DNA from: Mactromeris polynyma
Lineage: Eukaryota; Mollusca; Bivalvia; Venerida; Mactridae
Direction: 5' to 3'
Assembly (NCBI GenBank): GCA_032209605.1
Contig: JASFXZ010000026.1
Span: forward strand, 7,812,001 to 7,876,000
Length of the DNA: 64,000 nt
The position numbers and the translations under genes are program-made. Within the stretch, counting starts at the first letter, position 1; every line of letters begins with the position of its first letter. Under the pieces are notes generated by a model. That model was not told the origin of the DNA and ran no database searches. It was given only the letters and a program-made list of their open reading frames with translations. Shown one piece after another: positions 48,610-61,700 of the stretch.

Positions 48610-51600
48610 TCTGCCCACCAGTCGGCTGTAGAGTGACCTTTTTCTTTATTCCTAAAACAACATTATCCACTGATTAGGTCTCAATGTTGCTATTATGTTA
48701 GCACTTAAAGTGCAATACATCGATTATGGTCGATTTCCTCATGTATACTCATAGTTTAGCGGAACCAAGTGCAATCAAATTTGGCCAACTGTTGTGCCCC
48801 ATGGCATTGTGACCGTTTAGTATAATCATATGCTTTTCAACAGCCAGGCGCTTTCAATTAGGTTATCATGAATATATATACAAGTTAAGGGGAGTTGTGA
48901 AAATTTGACACCTGGTTTTACGGAATTCATTAATATTTTCTAAAAATAAGTTTACAAATGTACAGAAAGGATATCCTGTATATGTATGGTCCTAATTAAT
49001 GTCCTATAGGGTAGGCTTGTTAGAAAATATATCCCGGAGGCGTTATGGATAGCAGTCAGGCGCGTAGCGTGCCATACTCGAATACTCGTTCGAGTTAACT
49101 TTGAAAATGATATCCAGACTTTTGAAAATCAATACGCGTAATAATATGCAAGAAAAACTTATGAAAGGAGGTTTACATGTGATGTTCTTTCAAAATAAAG
49201 TAAACAAATCCTTTAATTGATATAGAGCGGGTGTGGGTATTTCCGAACACCTAAGCAAGTTTTTCTCATGTTCGGAAATACCCGTTAAAAAAGTAATTTA
49301 AGTACTTTCAGTTCATACGATGTAATTCCGAACTATATTCTCATATAAAAAAAGTCAGTATGACGCGTTAAAGCTAATACGTGCAAGACGAGTATTGCCG
49401 AACACCGAGGGTAATTCTGAACAAATTGTATCTATATGAAAAACAGCTTTTGCTTTCATTTTTGTTCAAAATATTGAACATTTTATTCATATTACTTATC
49501 ATGATCTAAACAGAAACAGCCTAACAATTTCAAGACTAACAATATTTGCACTGTCATAGTACTAATTAACGATATCGGCCGATATTTCGGATTTATCAAA
49601 GCAAGACTGACAAAAAACCATACACAATCGTAATTATCTTTGCTCTACTCGCTTAATACAGTTTCGATGTGAAACTCTTCTTTTTCAAGTCAGTGATGTC
49701 TCTTATTTACGTATGTCGATCTATGTAAACAAATACGGACCAGTTTTCGTGGGGTCGTTTCAAAGGTATCATCATGAAGTTTTAAGGGTATTTTGTGTTA
49801 ATATCTCAAGATAATCGATTAGTTTTGGAAACGGTACCTCTTGAGACGTATGATTATAGCTCCGCCTATCTAAAGAATACACGACTGTGGTCTGCTGCAT
49901 ATATGCATGAAATCAAGAATGGAAATTATCATGGAAAGTAAATTTAGCGCATTTTATAACTGCCTTTTGTTATTTTTACTAGAAAATTTAAAAAATGAGA
50001 GATTTTAAACCGGTTTAGAGAAGATTTCTTATTATGTACAAACGCTGCTTATGAATGCATACCAATATTTCCTGACATACCAAGAAAACCCGTTAGGCGA
50101 CCATAAATGCAACAAAATTAAATTGGGATTTGTTGATCGGAATTTGCCTCGCTATATTTATAAAATGTGTTTAATTCCGAACAACCTATCTATTTGTTTA
50201 CTGGGTGAAACGGGCGATTACAGAGTTCACTCCCCTTATAGTTATGCATTTGTTGACATGACAATAGCATATATGTGTTTCTAAGGGTTACAACTATTAT
50301 GTCGAATCCTTAAGATTCAGCTGCGTCAAAATTCAATATCGCGTAAAAAACCCACTTTCTCTACCTGCTACAAACTCAATATTGAATTCGAATCACGAGT
50401 GATGAAGAGAGGTCGATTTGCATGATCTCATTGAATGTCAGTTCGAGGTGCAAATAAATGCTAGAAATACACACCAGATTGCACCATTTACTTCCTTGTT
50501 TTCAAAATTTCCCGGGGGAGGCCCCGTTCGAGTAAACTCAGAATTAATCACGCTACGCCCCTGCCAGTTAAAGACACAAATAGCGAGTATCTCATATGAA
50601 CCGTTTATATAGCCTCTCACAGTAGAACCGACTTATGGAACAAGTTGGATTTGTACTTGGAAAAAGCATTGGAATTTTCAACCAAAAATATACGCTTAGG
50701 AGACATAAATGAAGAAAAAATAAAACCAACAACAGTACATTTTAACTAAAAATCAATATGAATAGCATTATAACAGAACCAACACGGGTCTCAGACACTA
50801 CATTTACACTATTAGACCCTATAGCAATTTCAAATGAGCTAAACTACTTATCAAACGCGATGTAATGTAAGTGATCATTTTGGAACCTACGCCTATATAG
50901 AAACTTCAGCGACATATTCAATACCCTATAAACGCATGGTTTTGAATTATAAACGCGCAGATTTTTTAAACCTAAACGAACTTATACGTTATACTGATTG
51001 GACATTCTTACACTACAATTCAATAATTACGGACGGTTAGTCCTCTTTGATTCTCCTAATAATCTATTATGGTCGGCCAAGCCATTCCTTGTGCAATGTT
51101 CCCTTACACGTATGTACCCTTGATCCTCCTCAAATGCCTTATGTTTTATGGACTGTTGTTTTCCCGGAGGTCTGTGTGGGGATGCATGTATGTGGCGTTC
51201 CCTGTAGCAACTTATTCTCTCACTTGTAAAATTACAGGCCTAAGCTGAGACCAATATAGTGGTCCCAGGCCTAAGTATTGCATTCCATTCCATAAATATT
51301 TGAACTTTAAGAAATCTTTAATGAATTCAGAAGTATGAGGTGTCAAATTTTCACAACTTCACTTCCAGTGTTTCTCACGAAAACGACACCACGACATATC
51401 TCACTCTGTTAGATATATGCTCAATAATCTGTGGTTTACATACGCTTTCAATATACATATACATGTATATACATATACATGATAAGGAATTTGAAAGCGC
51501 TGATGTAGAGTGAAATTACGATTCTACTTGAAGGTAAACAAAGACTAAGGTGGGCTAAATTGTATTGCACTTGCTTCCGCTTTACTAGTAGTAAGGAGGA

Positions 51601-51690
51601 AATCGATTATAGTGTATTGTACTTAAAGTGTTCATACAATGTAGAATAGCAACATTGATACCTTATCAGGTAACTCCACAGGCGACTGGT
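48610..51690. repeat. Large inverted-repeat structure in the intergenic gap
   Basis: The left arm (about 48,610-48,960) matches the reverse complement of the right arm (about 51,310-51,690). Landmarks are 'ccagtcggctgtagagt', 'caatgttgctatt', 'cgatttcctc', 'gcggaaccaagtgcaat', 'ggcgctttcaattaggttat' and 'gaaaatttgacacctgg'. The left arm carries an extra ~45 bp. The 2.4 kb centre holds short 'ttcggaaatacccg' inverted boxes (49,235-49,290) and, at 51,064-51,290, an R1 repeat copy; no coding sequence was recognised. This may be a foldback element or a segmental inverted duplication. Confidence 0.7.
51064..51290 (+). repeat. Dispersed repeat family R1, inverted copy
   Basis: 'cctcctcaaatgccttatgt', 'cccggaggtctgtgtgg' and 'ctgtagcaacttattctctc' are the reverse complement of landmarks in the copies at 1,620 and 31,190. 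A shorter piece in this orientation is at 43,930-44,035. Confidence 0.75.
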
Positions 51691-51957
51691 TGAATCTGGG
51701 TCTGGAAAGTGGTCATAGGTCACACCACGATGTGTATAATTATTATTCTCATACAGATTTTGTTCCACAGAACCGATTGTAAAACACTTCTTAAACAAAA
51801 TCTACACACATTCTAAGATAACCTTGAAGGCAAATACATGTGTATTGTATTTTTATTAAACTTTCAATAATGGTTACATTGATGAAAATCAAACACATAT
51901 TTTAATGTAAATAATAATCATTTTACAAATTCGCAATGCGTTATGGAATGATATACA

Positions 51958-52045
51958 GCTGAAACTCCCTAGTCCGGACATTCTCCAGTCCGATAACTTC
52001 CTCAAACCGGACAATTTTCTCGGTCTTGTTTTAGTTCGTTCTATG
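51958..52045. mobile_element. End of a third pogo-like copy
   Basis: 'cagctgaaactccctagtcc' followed by 'ggacattctccagtcc' and 'aaaccggacaattttctcgg' matches the terminal 70 bases of the element at 27,145. No matching far end was located; 52,045-52,340 continues with 'ccggat'-type boxes that may be the rest of it. Confidence 0.6.
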
Positions 52046-52424
52046 TAAGCATATCAAACAATTCCCCACAGTCCGGATCGTCACTTCTCTGTAATCAGGA
52101 ATACTTCTTTCGGTCCAGATTTTATTTTACTCCCCAAAGCGATTCCCCGCTCCATCAATGACATTGATATCAGTATTTCGGACGAGACTTTGGAAACCGA
52201 CGTCTCGTGTATGATGCGTTACATCGCGCACGTTCAGGCAATGGGACATCGTCTGTATCATGCACTATCCTCCAAAAATGAATAACATTCTTTCGGCGGC
52301 GTCGTCCATATGGGAATCTGGTGGCGATGATAAATAAACGCAACTACAAACAGCTTACTGTACTTTAAATATCTCGTATCAGAATCTAAATATAATTTAG
52401 ACCGTTCCAACTTTCTGGCCCATC

Positions 52425-52530
52425 GCAAGATACCCCGGATCTGATCGAGTTTGGCTCCATGCTATAACCGATTATATTAACGCAACTTTAACGTCTCCAG
52501 ATCAGTATCGTTAGCGATTAATTAGCTACC
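52425..52530. repeat. Dispersed repeat R4, copy 2
   Basis: Reverse-complement match to 45,395-45,500, including 'tcgagtttggctccatgcta' and 'agatcagtatcgttagcg'. Confidence 0.6.
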
Positions 52531-55500
52531 CGCGGGATTTAATCAGTATATCAAAATTGCACAGGGCTCTAGTTTCACTTTATATACTCTTAGGCTGTAT
52601 ATAGATTTTGGCACTTAACTTGAACTTTCTATGATTTTGAAGAAAAAATAGACGCATCGATGTTTAAATGTAATCTGGCATGATAAAATATAAATTGGTA
52701 CAAACATAAGACAAGCTACGATAACATTCAATATATAACCACACCAATAGTTCAACTCAATGCTATTATATATCAAAGGACTGAGAATCCAGAAAACCAG
52801 CGCGTTGAAACAAAATATATGTGTATAAATAGGAGGAAAAATAGTGTACTGTAAAGTAACTGCAGTGTATGGATTAACCCTACGCTTCCAAACAGCGCGT
52901 TTAGTCCACAGCCGTTTCTTTCACACGCTGCTTTATAACGCGGTATTGTTGTGTGACCTTCTTAACCTTTCTGATATAGCACATTATTAAGTCGCCTTAA
53001 ACGAATTCACCGTTGTTCCATTGGTCGGTACGATCACATGACTACTAAGTATCATATTTCTATGCCATCCATACGCTCTCCTCGCCTGACACATGTTAAC
53101 AGTGTTTACACTTTACACTGAAAAGATTATGTGCACGGACTGGAAAAGGGAATTAAAACAAACTCAATTGAAAAGTAACTATATATAATTTGTAGTTTTG
53201 GTATCCATTTAAATAGAAAATAATTAGTAATCATTACTATGATATCAAACTGAAATAATTGACTACGATAGCATAATAACTACGAAAATATCATAGTCAT
53301 ACGAGGTACATAGTAAATTAAAATAAGTAAAACTGGTCGTTTTTTATAGTTTCATGGTCCTAATTAGTAATGTGAGTCAACTCTGACAATGGCAAACACA
53401 TATGTACAAAAGAGCAAACGGGAATATAACAACTACAAAATAGTTCATATATGACACAAACACATTCACAGACATGTAGAGCCATTGAAGGGGTAAACAA
53501 CAATTTTTAAGAATAATACTGTAGTTATGAGTAATAATAATAATAACGACGTAAAGAGGCAGCTGGACAAGCCCACTCGTTATGTGAGTGTCTTCTGTAA
53601 CAAATAATATTTGATGGTAATATCGAGGCTGATAAAGCAATGACATAATTTGTTATCACGATATAATGCAGCCAACATCTGATGGCACAATAATATTTAC
53701 TTCTGCTATAAATGAACAATTATTCACATATGCATCGGTATGTGAATCAGAAACTCAATGAGGTAAGCATATACATGTACACTGCAATTAGGTTAACTAA
53801 GGTTACTGGTTCGAGTCTCGGTTATGTTTTTATTTTGTATTCACAGTGTTTAATTATTGTATACTTCTAGTATGTAGTGTCCTAATTTATTATGATATAC
53901 GTAAGGTATATAATATTTATAATTTATTTTCATTCATACATGTATTATATTTTGTCATCAACATACGTCTCCTTTGATTTTAAACAATCAAAGCAATAGC
54001 AGAAGGATAGCAATATTGAATACATTGATTTGCAAAATATTGTTTCAGCATCTATGTTTATCATGACTCATCAGCAGTGTATGTGCAAGACTTACAAAAC
54101 GTCAGCGATATCGTTATCACTATCACCTTCCACATCAGCTCTTTGTAAGCTTTAAAGAACACTTTAAATTCAACATGATCAATGAAGTTCAAGGCTTTAT
54201 GTAACAATAATCAATGCCCCATGAGCGACGGAATTCCTTTTCCCTCTTTTTTAAAAACTAATTATCTCATAACTTTTGCATTTTGCAACATATGATACCC
54301 ATATTTTCCAACTTTATATATTTGTTCATGCTGAATATGTTGTGTGTTTCAAATACCAAATGTAGTGTTGCTGTTCCATTATTGAAAAAAAAGACAATTT
54401 TATGTCGTATTACAATGCAACACGTTCGCTATTATTTGTTTCGGGCATCAAGACTCCCGCTCATGCAGTGTGTAGACTTGTTCAAGCGGTATAGACAGTA
54501 TGTATTAATTGATGTACAGTGTATGCATGCTTTCTCGTTCTAAATGATTCTCTAGCAAAACAAGTACGTAGTTAAATACTAATATGTTCACTAATTATTT
54601 CAGACAGACATTTTGTTGCAACTTTCTTTATGTCAAAAAGCAATATTTAGATCTAATAATGTAATTTTATTTATTTCAATTATATTGTTGTTTTTGTGTA
54701 CTATCAACGCATTTATACAAACAGCAAACGAATCAAATAATAATAGCAAAATAATCAAAACATAAACTGATCAGTAAAATAGTCATATGTCTCTTAAATG
54801 ATCAACGGACTGCATGTAAACTTGTTTTATTCATTTCTGCCGTGGAATTAAAATAATTAATTATTTTATTAAGACATATTACTGGACTATATTCCATTGG
54901 ACCAAGTGAGGTCACTTTAGTTCACCATGTTAGTACCTATGCAGTACCTACAACCGGATTGCTACACTGCTTTGCCTCACCCCATACCCGTTATGTGTAC
55001 AGTGTCAAAACTTAACAGGTATCACTATGGTACTACTTGTTGTCCTATGAAATTTTCTAGCGCATTAATATCTCCTGATTTTTTTTTCTTTTAATTATTG
55101 AATGATGTTCCGTTAAATACCTAAAACTCAAATGTCCGTATTAAACTGATTCTTGAAAAGAGTTTAACTGGTTAACGAGTGTATAGACTGTCTTGGAACT
55201 ATAAATCGATGGAGCTTGAGTGTATGTGATTGGGCTAATTCCGAGAGGATGGCGGATGGATAACATAGGAAGATGATCTTCCAAAAATGAAAGAAAATAT
55301 TAGACAGACACCAGGGCACACACATTACACACACACATTTACACAAACAGTAGTTTTGACAATCCGTAGCATATTTAGTAATCTGATGTGCGCAATAATG
55401 TACATGTATGCAACAATTGTTTTGAAAGTCTTACAATATAAATTCTAAATAAAACATGTTCATGATGAATGAATGTTAGAAATGTTCCTTATTTGTAATG

Positions 55501-56640
55501 GAATACTATTCCAAACATCATCAAGCATATACGGTTTTCCTCATGGACAGTCGTGTAGATTCCTTCACGCTCTATTTATCATCGGGCGCTTATTCTGGTA
55601 CATTCTTTATCATCCTCTGCTACATAACTCCCGCACAACTGTTTCTATTCTGGACAGCCGACATAACAAGCGTCCACAGCAAACCAGTGAGCAGCTAGCA
55701 ACGACTACTAGCTTGTGTCCACTAATTATAACCGTAAACATGTGTAAATAATGATTATGCGAATGTGTACCGTGTAGAGAGCTCTTACCGTCATATAAAG
55801 TAGTGTTTTGAAAGGTATATTGGTAGACGAACAAAATAAACCAAACATAAGTGACGAATGTTACGTGGACGTGCGCAAATTATATCCAATGCTTATGTAA
55901 AGCCATTTGTAGTTCACCTGCTTACCAGACAGAACGAAACTTTACCTTCTGAGAGGGCTTTAATGACGAGTCATTGAACCAATTAGCTATACCAAATTTT
56001 CTCTCGACACGCTAAGCCAGTATATGGTATACACGTTGAAGTGGTAATACGGAAAATACCTGTCTATTTAAACTCAGTAGTCACATGATCATATCGAGTA
56101 TCACGGAAAACATGGACTCCGTCTTCTGCGACTATATCACTAGCTAAAATAGGAAGGTTAAATGTTATAAAGCAGAGTGTGAATTTAACGGCAGTGGAAT
56201 CACAGCCATGAGTGGGAGCGTAGTGATTTCAATATTGTTTACCCAACAATATCATACGGACGAAAGCTACAACATCAAATTATACTAGATAAGAGTTACA
56301 ATAGCTATGTCCTTTGTAGACAATTCTGATTAATGTTGATTCATTTACTAATGGATATTTACACACAATTAGTACCAAATGTGTATAGAAACAAATAGAT
56401 AAAAAAACAATCAATCTCTCACTCATACATTACACTGACACTTTCTCATTTATAACTACTTACATATGATTACTTCACTAGATTTCATTTACCCACTTAG
56501 TCTGATTTTCTATCAAAAGTAATAATTTTGAGAAAATGGCATATTAATGCCTTCTTACAGACGTTCTCTAAAACACAACTCATGAAAAGATTCCTGAAAC
56601 AACCAAACACGAGACTGATACCTTCATTTTATATGCTATC
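52531..56640. other. Intergenic stretch, no gene recognised
   Basis: Open frames here (for example 54,283-54,543 and 55,473-55,751) show no domain, no consistent splice partners and no codon pattern like the neighbouring genes. The open frame at 55,498-55,698 contains a hydrophobic stretch that could be a signal peptide for the downstream gene, but its possible donor (GTGAGC after 55,687) has the wrong phase for the exon at 56,959. Confidence 0.5.
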
Positions 56641-56850
56641 TCTAACTCGGCACGTCGGTAAGAACAGAACATGCTTGGGATAGGATACTCATGTAGGATA
56701 CTCTTATCTGACTCGTGTATTTGCGTTTTCTGGAAACATGTAAGAACACTTTACAATGCAGCGTTGTAAAGTCCATTAGTATGAAGGCAATTACTACAAA
56801 CTTTCTCACATTTACGACTAAGCATAGTTAAGTAAAAAATGTGTACCTTT
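56640..56850. repeat. R1-family related fragment
   Basis: 'tagtatgaaggcaattacta', 'aaactttctcacattta' and 'tgtacctttaagtacta' match 31,378-31,460 in the same orientation. Confidence 0.5.
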
Positions 56851-56958
56851 AAGTACTAGATCACTGACTCACCCATCTGAAACCACCCTCATTAAAACGT
56901 TGGCGTCATATATGATGTAATTTCTTGTCTGTTATATAGCTGTGTTGTTTTGTTTCAG

Positions 56959-58773
56959 TGAAAGTGGATATTGTACTAAATACTATACAAGTTATACTAA
57001 ATATGTCAGATCAACCTCTTCATTCGGATGGTTCCCAGAAGATTATTACAGGTACACAACTTTATAAAGCGTCATAACAATTGTTCTTCTCTTCTCCAAT
57101 TGCTACTTAGAGGTCTTCAGATACAGCAACGTGTCTTCCGGAGGATGTTTAAATAATGATTTAAATGTGTTTTTTTTTCGCATATACATACATGTATATG
57201 CTTTTTATGTGAACAAAATAATACCGCTTTAAATAGTATATTCTGAGAATGTGTATGTCTGGTGAATAAATTAAATATATGTGTTGAGCTTGAAAGAAAA
57301 AGGACTCAAGGTGGCAAATCACGTGACTTCAGGGAAAAGCCTTAAATGACCAAGAATCCATCGGTTCAGGGTAAGATAATTCCATTTTCTCAGGTATTTC
57401 GAGGTAGACTTTGAAAACCAAGAATTAATAACCAGGAGAAAGCAATGTGTGAATGTTTTAGCAAACTACAAAGTTTAGAATAAAGTACTCATTTCAACTT
57501 GCTTGATCAAAATCTGCCTAGTAAAACCTGAGGAAATGAAACTTTCTTCCCCTGAATTAAGTTTTTTTTGCCAATTTAGGCGTCACCTGATTGGCCATCT
57601 TGGGCATTGTTATAATCTTGTTATCCAGATTAACACCAATATACAATTCGAACCGCCAATAGAACTCAGTTTGAATTTGGGATTCCTAATCAAATACAGA
57701 TAACGATTGCAAGCGCTGTTCACAAATTAGACCACGATCCGTGTCTCGAACATCGTTTCAGTGTGTGTATTGCAGACTTGTTGCGTGAATCAAGATTTGT
57801 AGCTGTTATTATAACATACAACACACACCTACTTTTAAGACTATTTGTTGAATTTCTGTCAGGCGATTTGTGGTAGTATGACTGGTCTGGGTCGTCGCTG
57901 ATAGTGACTCAATATGCACTAGCCAGAACATCTCGCGGATAGTTAATACCACCACGCTGATTAGACATCACAAGTCTCACAAATGGTTTTATAGCGTGTT
58001 TTTATTGCATTTTATTATAACATGTTGTTTCAGAAAGGTAACATCGTCTAGAAGAGAATGTTGTCGTGGTTTCGGTGGATATCTCTGCGCTTATCGTAAG
58101 TTTTATGTTGAATTTGAGACATTTCACCCAAAATTGATAATGGCACCAACCCGCAACAATTAAATTAGAGAATTAAAACATTTCTTAAAAGCCGCTTCAG
58201 CTGCTACCTGACGAATTATATGCAGATTATGTTAAATAGACCCTCTTATGTAAACAAGTTATGTATGTCGTTGGCAACGGTCAAACATTAAAATCAGTTA
58301 TGAATACAAAAAAAAGCATGTTCCCAATTACAATTGTTTGTTTCATCTGTATCTTAATATCATTATTAACAATGAGCTTACATCTCAATTTATTTCAACA
58401 CCTTACTAAGACGATATACAAAGTTAGTTGAAAACAAATTAATGTGCAACTACTCCACAGAACCAGCCATTGGTAAAGTACGAGAAACACTATAAAAAAC
58501 TTTAATTTGTTAGGGAGATATTGCAGCTCAAGGAAGGACCGCTCTGAAAAGATTGAAGTATGTATAAGTGATATGACGGTTTATTTTCAGCAATGTGCGG
58601 TGGTGGTGCCACAACTGACTCTTGTACGAGGCCTGAGGGTTATTATACATATAACAAAAATTTCACCAATAACAACAGCGGTGGAACATGCTCTGCCCCA
58701 GGAAAATGCACAAACTGCAATCCTGGTTACTATAGCAGTAACGACACTAACAATTTTAATGCATTTTGCCGAG
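56959..58773 (+). CDS. Exons with EMI-like half and first Cys-rich block
   Basis: Exon 56959-57051 opens one base into the frame after a 'tgttttgtttcag' acceptor and reads 'ESGYCTKYYTSYTKYVRSTS'. Exon 58034-58095 reads 'RKVTSSRRECCRGFGGYLCA'. Exon 58591-58773 reads 'PMCGGGATTDSCTRPEGYYT ... CTNCNPGYYSSN' and ends 'FCR' plus one base. The paired Cys after a basic residue, then G-[F]-x-G-x-x-x-C, is what suggests EMI. Family assignment is by eye. Confidence 0.75.
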
Positions 58774-61700
58774 GTTAGTCGGATTTTCGCATATATTGTT
58801 TATTTGTTATTATTGGAGTTAACGCACAATTCACCAGCTGTATAAGTATTTCTGAAATATACATAATGTACAGCACTTTACTTTTTTATTCTTGGTTCAA
58901 TATTTTTGATGCCATTTTAGCAGAGCAATTTAAAACTTCTGCAAATAACTTGTGTTATCTCCATTCCAATGTGCATCCATAGTCCCGTTGACTAGACAGA
59001 CTGCCGGTAGCGCCATTGGCCGATTGTTCGTGTTCCTCCAAACATGATTTTATATAAGTAAACGACGCTCGATCGTCTGATCTAACTTGGTGGGCGACGC
59101 CTGATCGGCTGAGCTAACTTGCTAGGCAATGCTCGATCGCCTGAACAACTTGGTAGACGACACTCGATCTCCTGGGCTAACTTTTGGTAAGCGACACGTA
59201 GTCGACTCTGCAAACCTGCATGGCGATCAATAAAATTAATATTTAACAAATCTCGAGAATTTAGGCATGTTTAAATTATATTGTTATTGTACTAAAGTTT
59301 GTGTTTTAGAATTGTTGTATTCGAATAGAAGGTAACTTTCTGTGAAGTTAAATGTGAGGTGGAATACGTCAATTTATCATATATCATATTATCAGTATTG
59401 CAATAAATGGAAATTAGTTGTAAATACAAGCAAAACAAAAGTATTAATCTTTAAGAAGGGAGGTAGAGTTTCCCAAAATTTAAAAATTACTACAAAAATA
59501 TTCCTGTAGAAATAGTCAGTAAGTTCTGTTATTTAGGTATTGTATTTACACCCGATGGGTCTTTCTCTGAAGCCCAAAATACCCTATCTGGCCAAGCATT
59601 AAAAGCTATTTTTATCATGAACAAACACTTATATAAGTTTACGAATTTAACAGTGAGTCATAAACTGGATCTCTTTGATAAACTAATTACACCCATTTTA
59701 AACTATGGGAGCGAGGTTTGGGGATTTATAACTGGAAACGCTATTGAACGTATACATCAACAATTTTGTAAAAATATTTAAGAAGTGAAGAAAACAACAC
59801 AGAATGATTTTATTTATGGAGAACTTGGTAGTAGGCTTCCTTTTATTTTTTCGAGATATTTCATTATAATAAAATACTGGATAAAGTTAATGCAAGTAAA
59901 CGAGAACAAATATACGAAAAAGGTATACTGTATGTAAAAAGATAATATTGTTAATTACCCAAACCAAACAAATTGGTGTTCATTATTGCGAGATCTTTTA
60001 TGCAATTTAGGCTTCCATGATGTTTGGGTTTTTCAAACTGTAGGAGACACTAAATTAGTTTTGAACTGTATTAAACAGAGATTAAAAGACCAATTTATTC
60101 AAAAATGGAATGGTATGTTACAAGAATCAAGAAGAGCAAATCTGTATAAACATATTAATTGTTTTCGATTTCAACCATATTTAGATATTTTGAATGTTAG
60201 CAAATTCCGCACAAGTCTTGCAAAATTGAGAGTTTCCTCACATAGGCTTAGTATTGAATCGGGTAGATGGACAAAACCAAATTACCACACCACTAGCTAA
60301 CAGACAGTGTAATTTATGTCATATATATTAGAAGATGAGTACCATTTTATATTAGAGTGTCATTTATACATTGAGATACGGAAACATTATCTGCCTATCT
60401 TTACTGGAGACGTCCGAACTTGTTCAAATTTATAGAACTTATAAAACTGAAAACAAAACTTTGTTAACAAAATTAAGTACTTACATTTACCAAGCATTGA
60501 CAGTTAGAAATAATTTAAATTATAATGCATAAATAATCTTTATTATATTTACAGATGACTTATTTGAAATAATTTGTCGTAGTACTGATATACATGTTGT
60601 GTTAATGTAATATTGTTGTATTTGGTGATGGATTGATGTGTTCTTTATTAACAAAATTATATTATGTATATGCTAGGCTCTAAGTCCCTTTCTTATCCTA
60701 CATTTAGTTTCGGTAGGAAATAGTCATTAGGGAATTTAGTTTGCCTCTTCATGATGATGTTCAATATCAGTCAGGAAGTTTTACATACATTATTTTGTTT
60801 GTGACTGTGTATGTGTATTTATAAACTGTTTGTGACTACCTGTTTACCTGTTTATTATGTTTACTATGTATGTTATAGTCGCATGGGTTTATGACCTTCT
60901 CGATTTGAAAAAAATAAAACTTGTAAACTTATATTATAATGTTTGGAATCTTAAAAAGAATAGAAATGATTAATATTTATTTTACGAACTATGTTCAGTA
61001 CTTAACAGAAATAAAACTATCTACATAACATATGTGTCTTGGTAAAAACATACACAACAAAATACAAAACACGTAACGAATGTCATGTTCGATTAACCGG
61101 TTAACCCTATCGGAAGATTAAACGGTTAACCGGTTTGCAAACAAAAACGAATATTGACATCCCTACCAAAATCTTCTTATGTTTCAAGCATGCAAGCTTA
61201 TTGACAAGTGCGACCAACCGAGCTGTACAAGGGGAGACTACACGACATGTGATAAATGCAATATGGAGCCAAAGAGGGAAACAGTTGGACGTAACGCATA
61301 CACTGGCAAACCTGATATTACACGATGTCAAGGTAACAATACACGTATTATCATTGGAACTGCTTGATGAAAAGAGCTGTAACACTGCGGTTATAAAACA
61401 AATCATCGATCAGTCAATCGCTGGATTTTACTCGCTTTAGGTTCATATGATTTTTAATAGTTTAATTCGGAATTGCTGTTTGTGCATAAATGTTGTCATT
61501 GAAATAAGTTTAAATATCACTTGTGAACACGTGAATTATATATTACTTATTTTGAAGTTATTACTTCCCAATCAGTTAAATAGGTGTCATCGCATTTGTG
61601 TATGTACCATAACGACCTTATTTTGGGCTTAGGGGTATATGACACGAAGATATCTTATATAATATCGTACTTCGGTTTTTTTAATTGTATAATAATTATT

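Noticed and set aside
50051..50284. 77-codon open frame in the intergenic inverted structure
   Set aside because: Contains repeat-like 'ttccgaac' boxes and no domain.
53784..53830. B-box-like 'ggttcgagtctcgg', possible tRNA/SINE
   Set aside because: No A box or body could be matched around it.
55498..55698. Possible signal-peptide exon of the EMI/EGF gene
   Set aside because: Hydrophobic stretch present, but the nearby donor leaves the wrong phase for the exon at 56,959.
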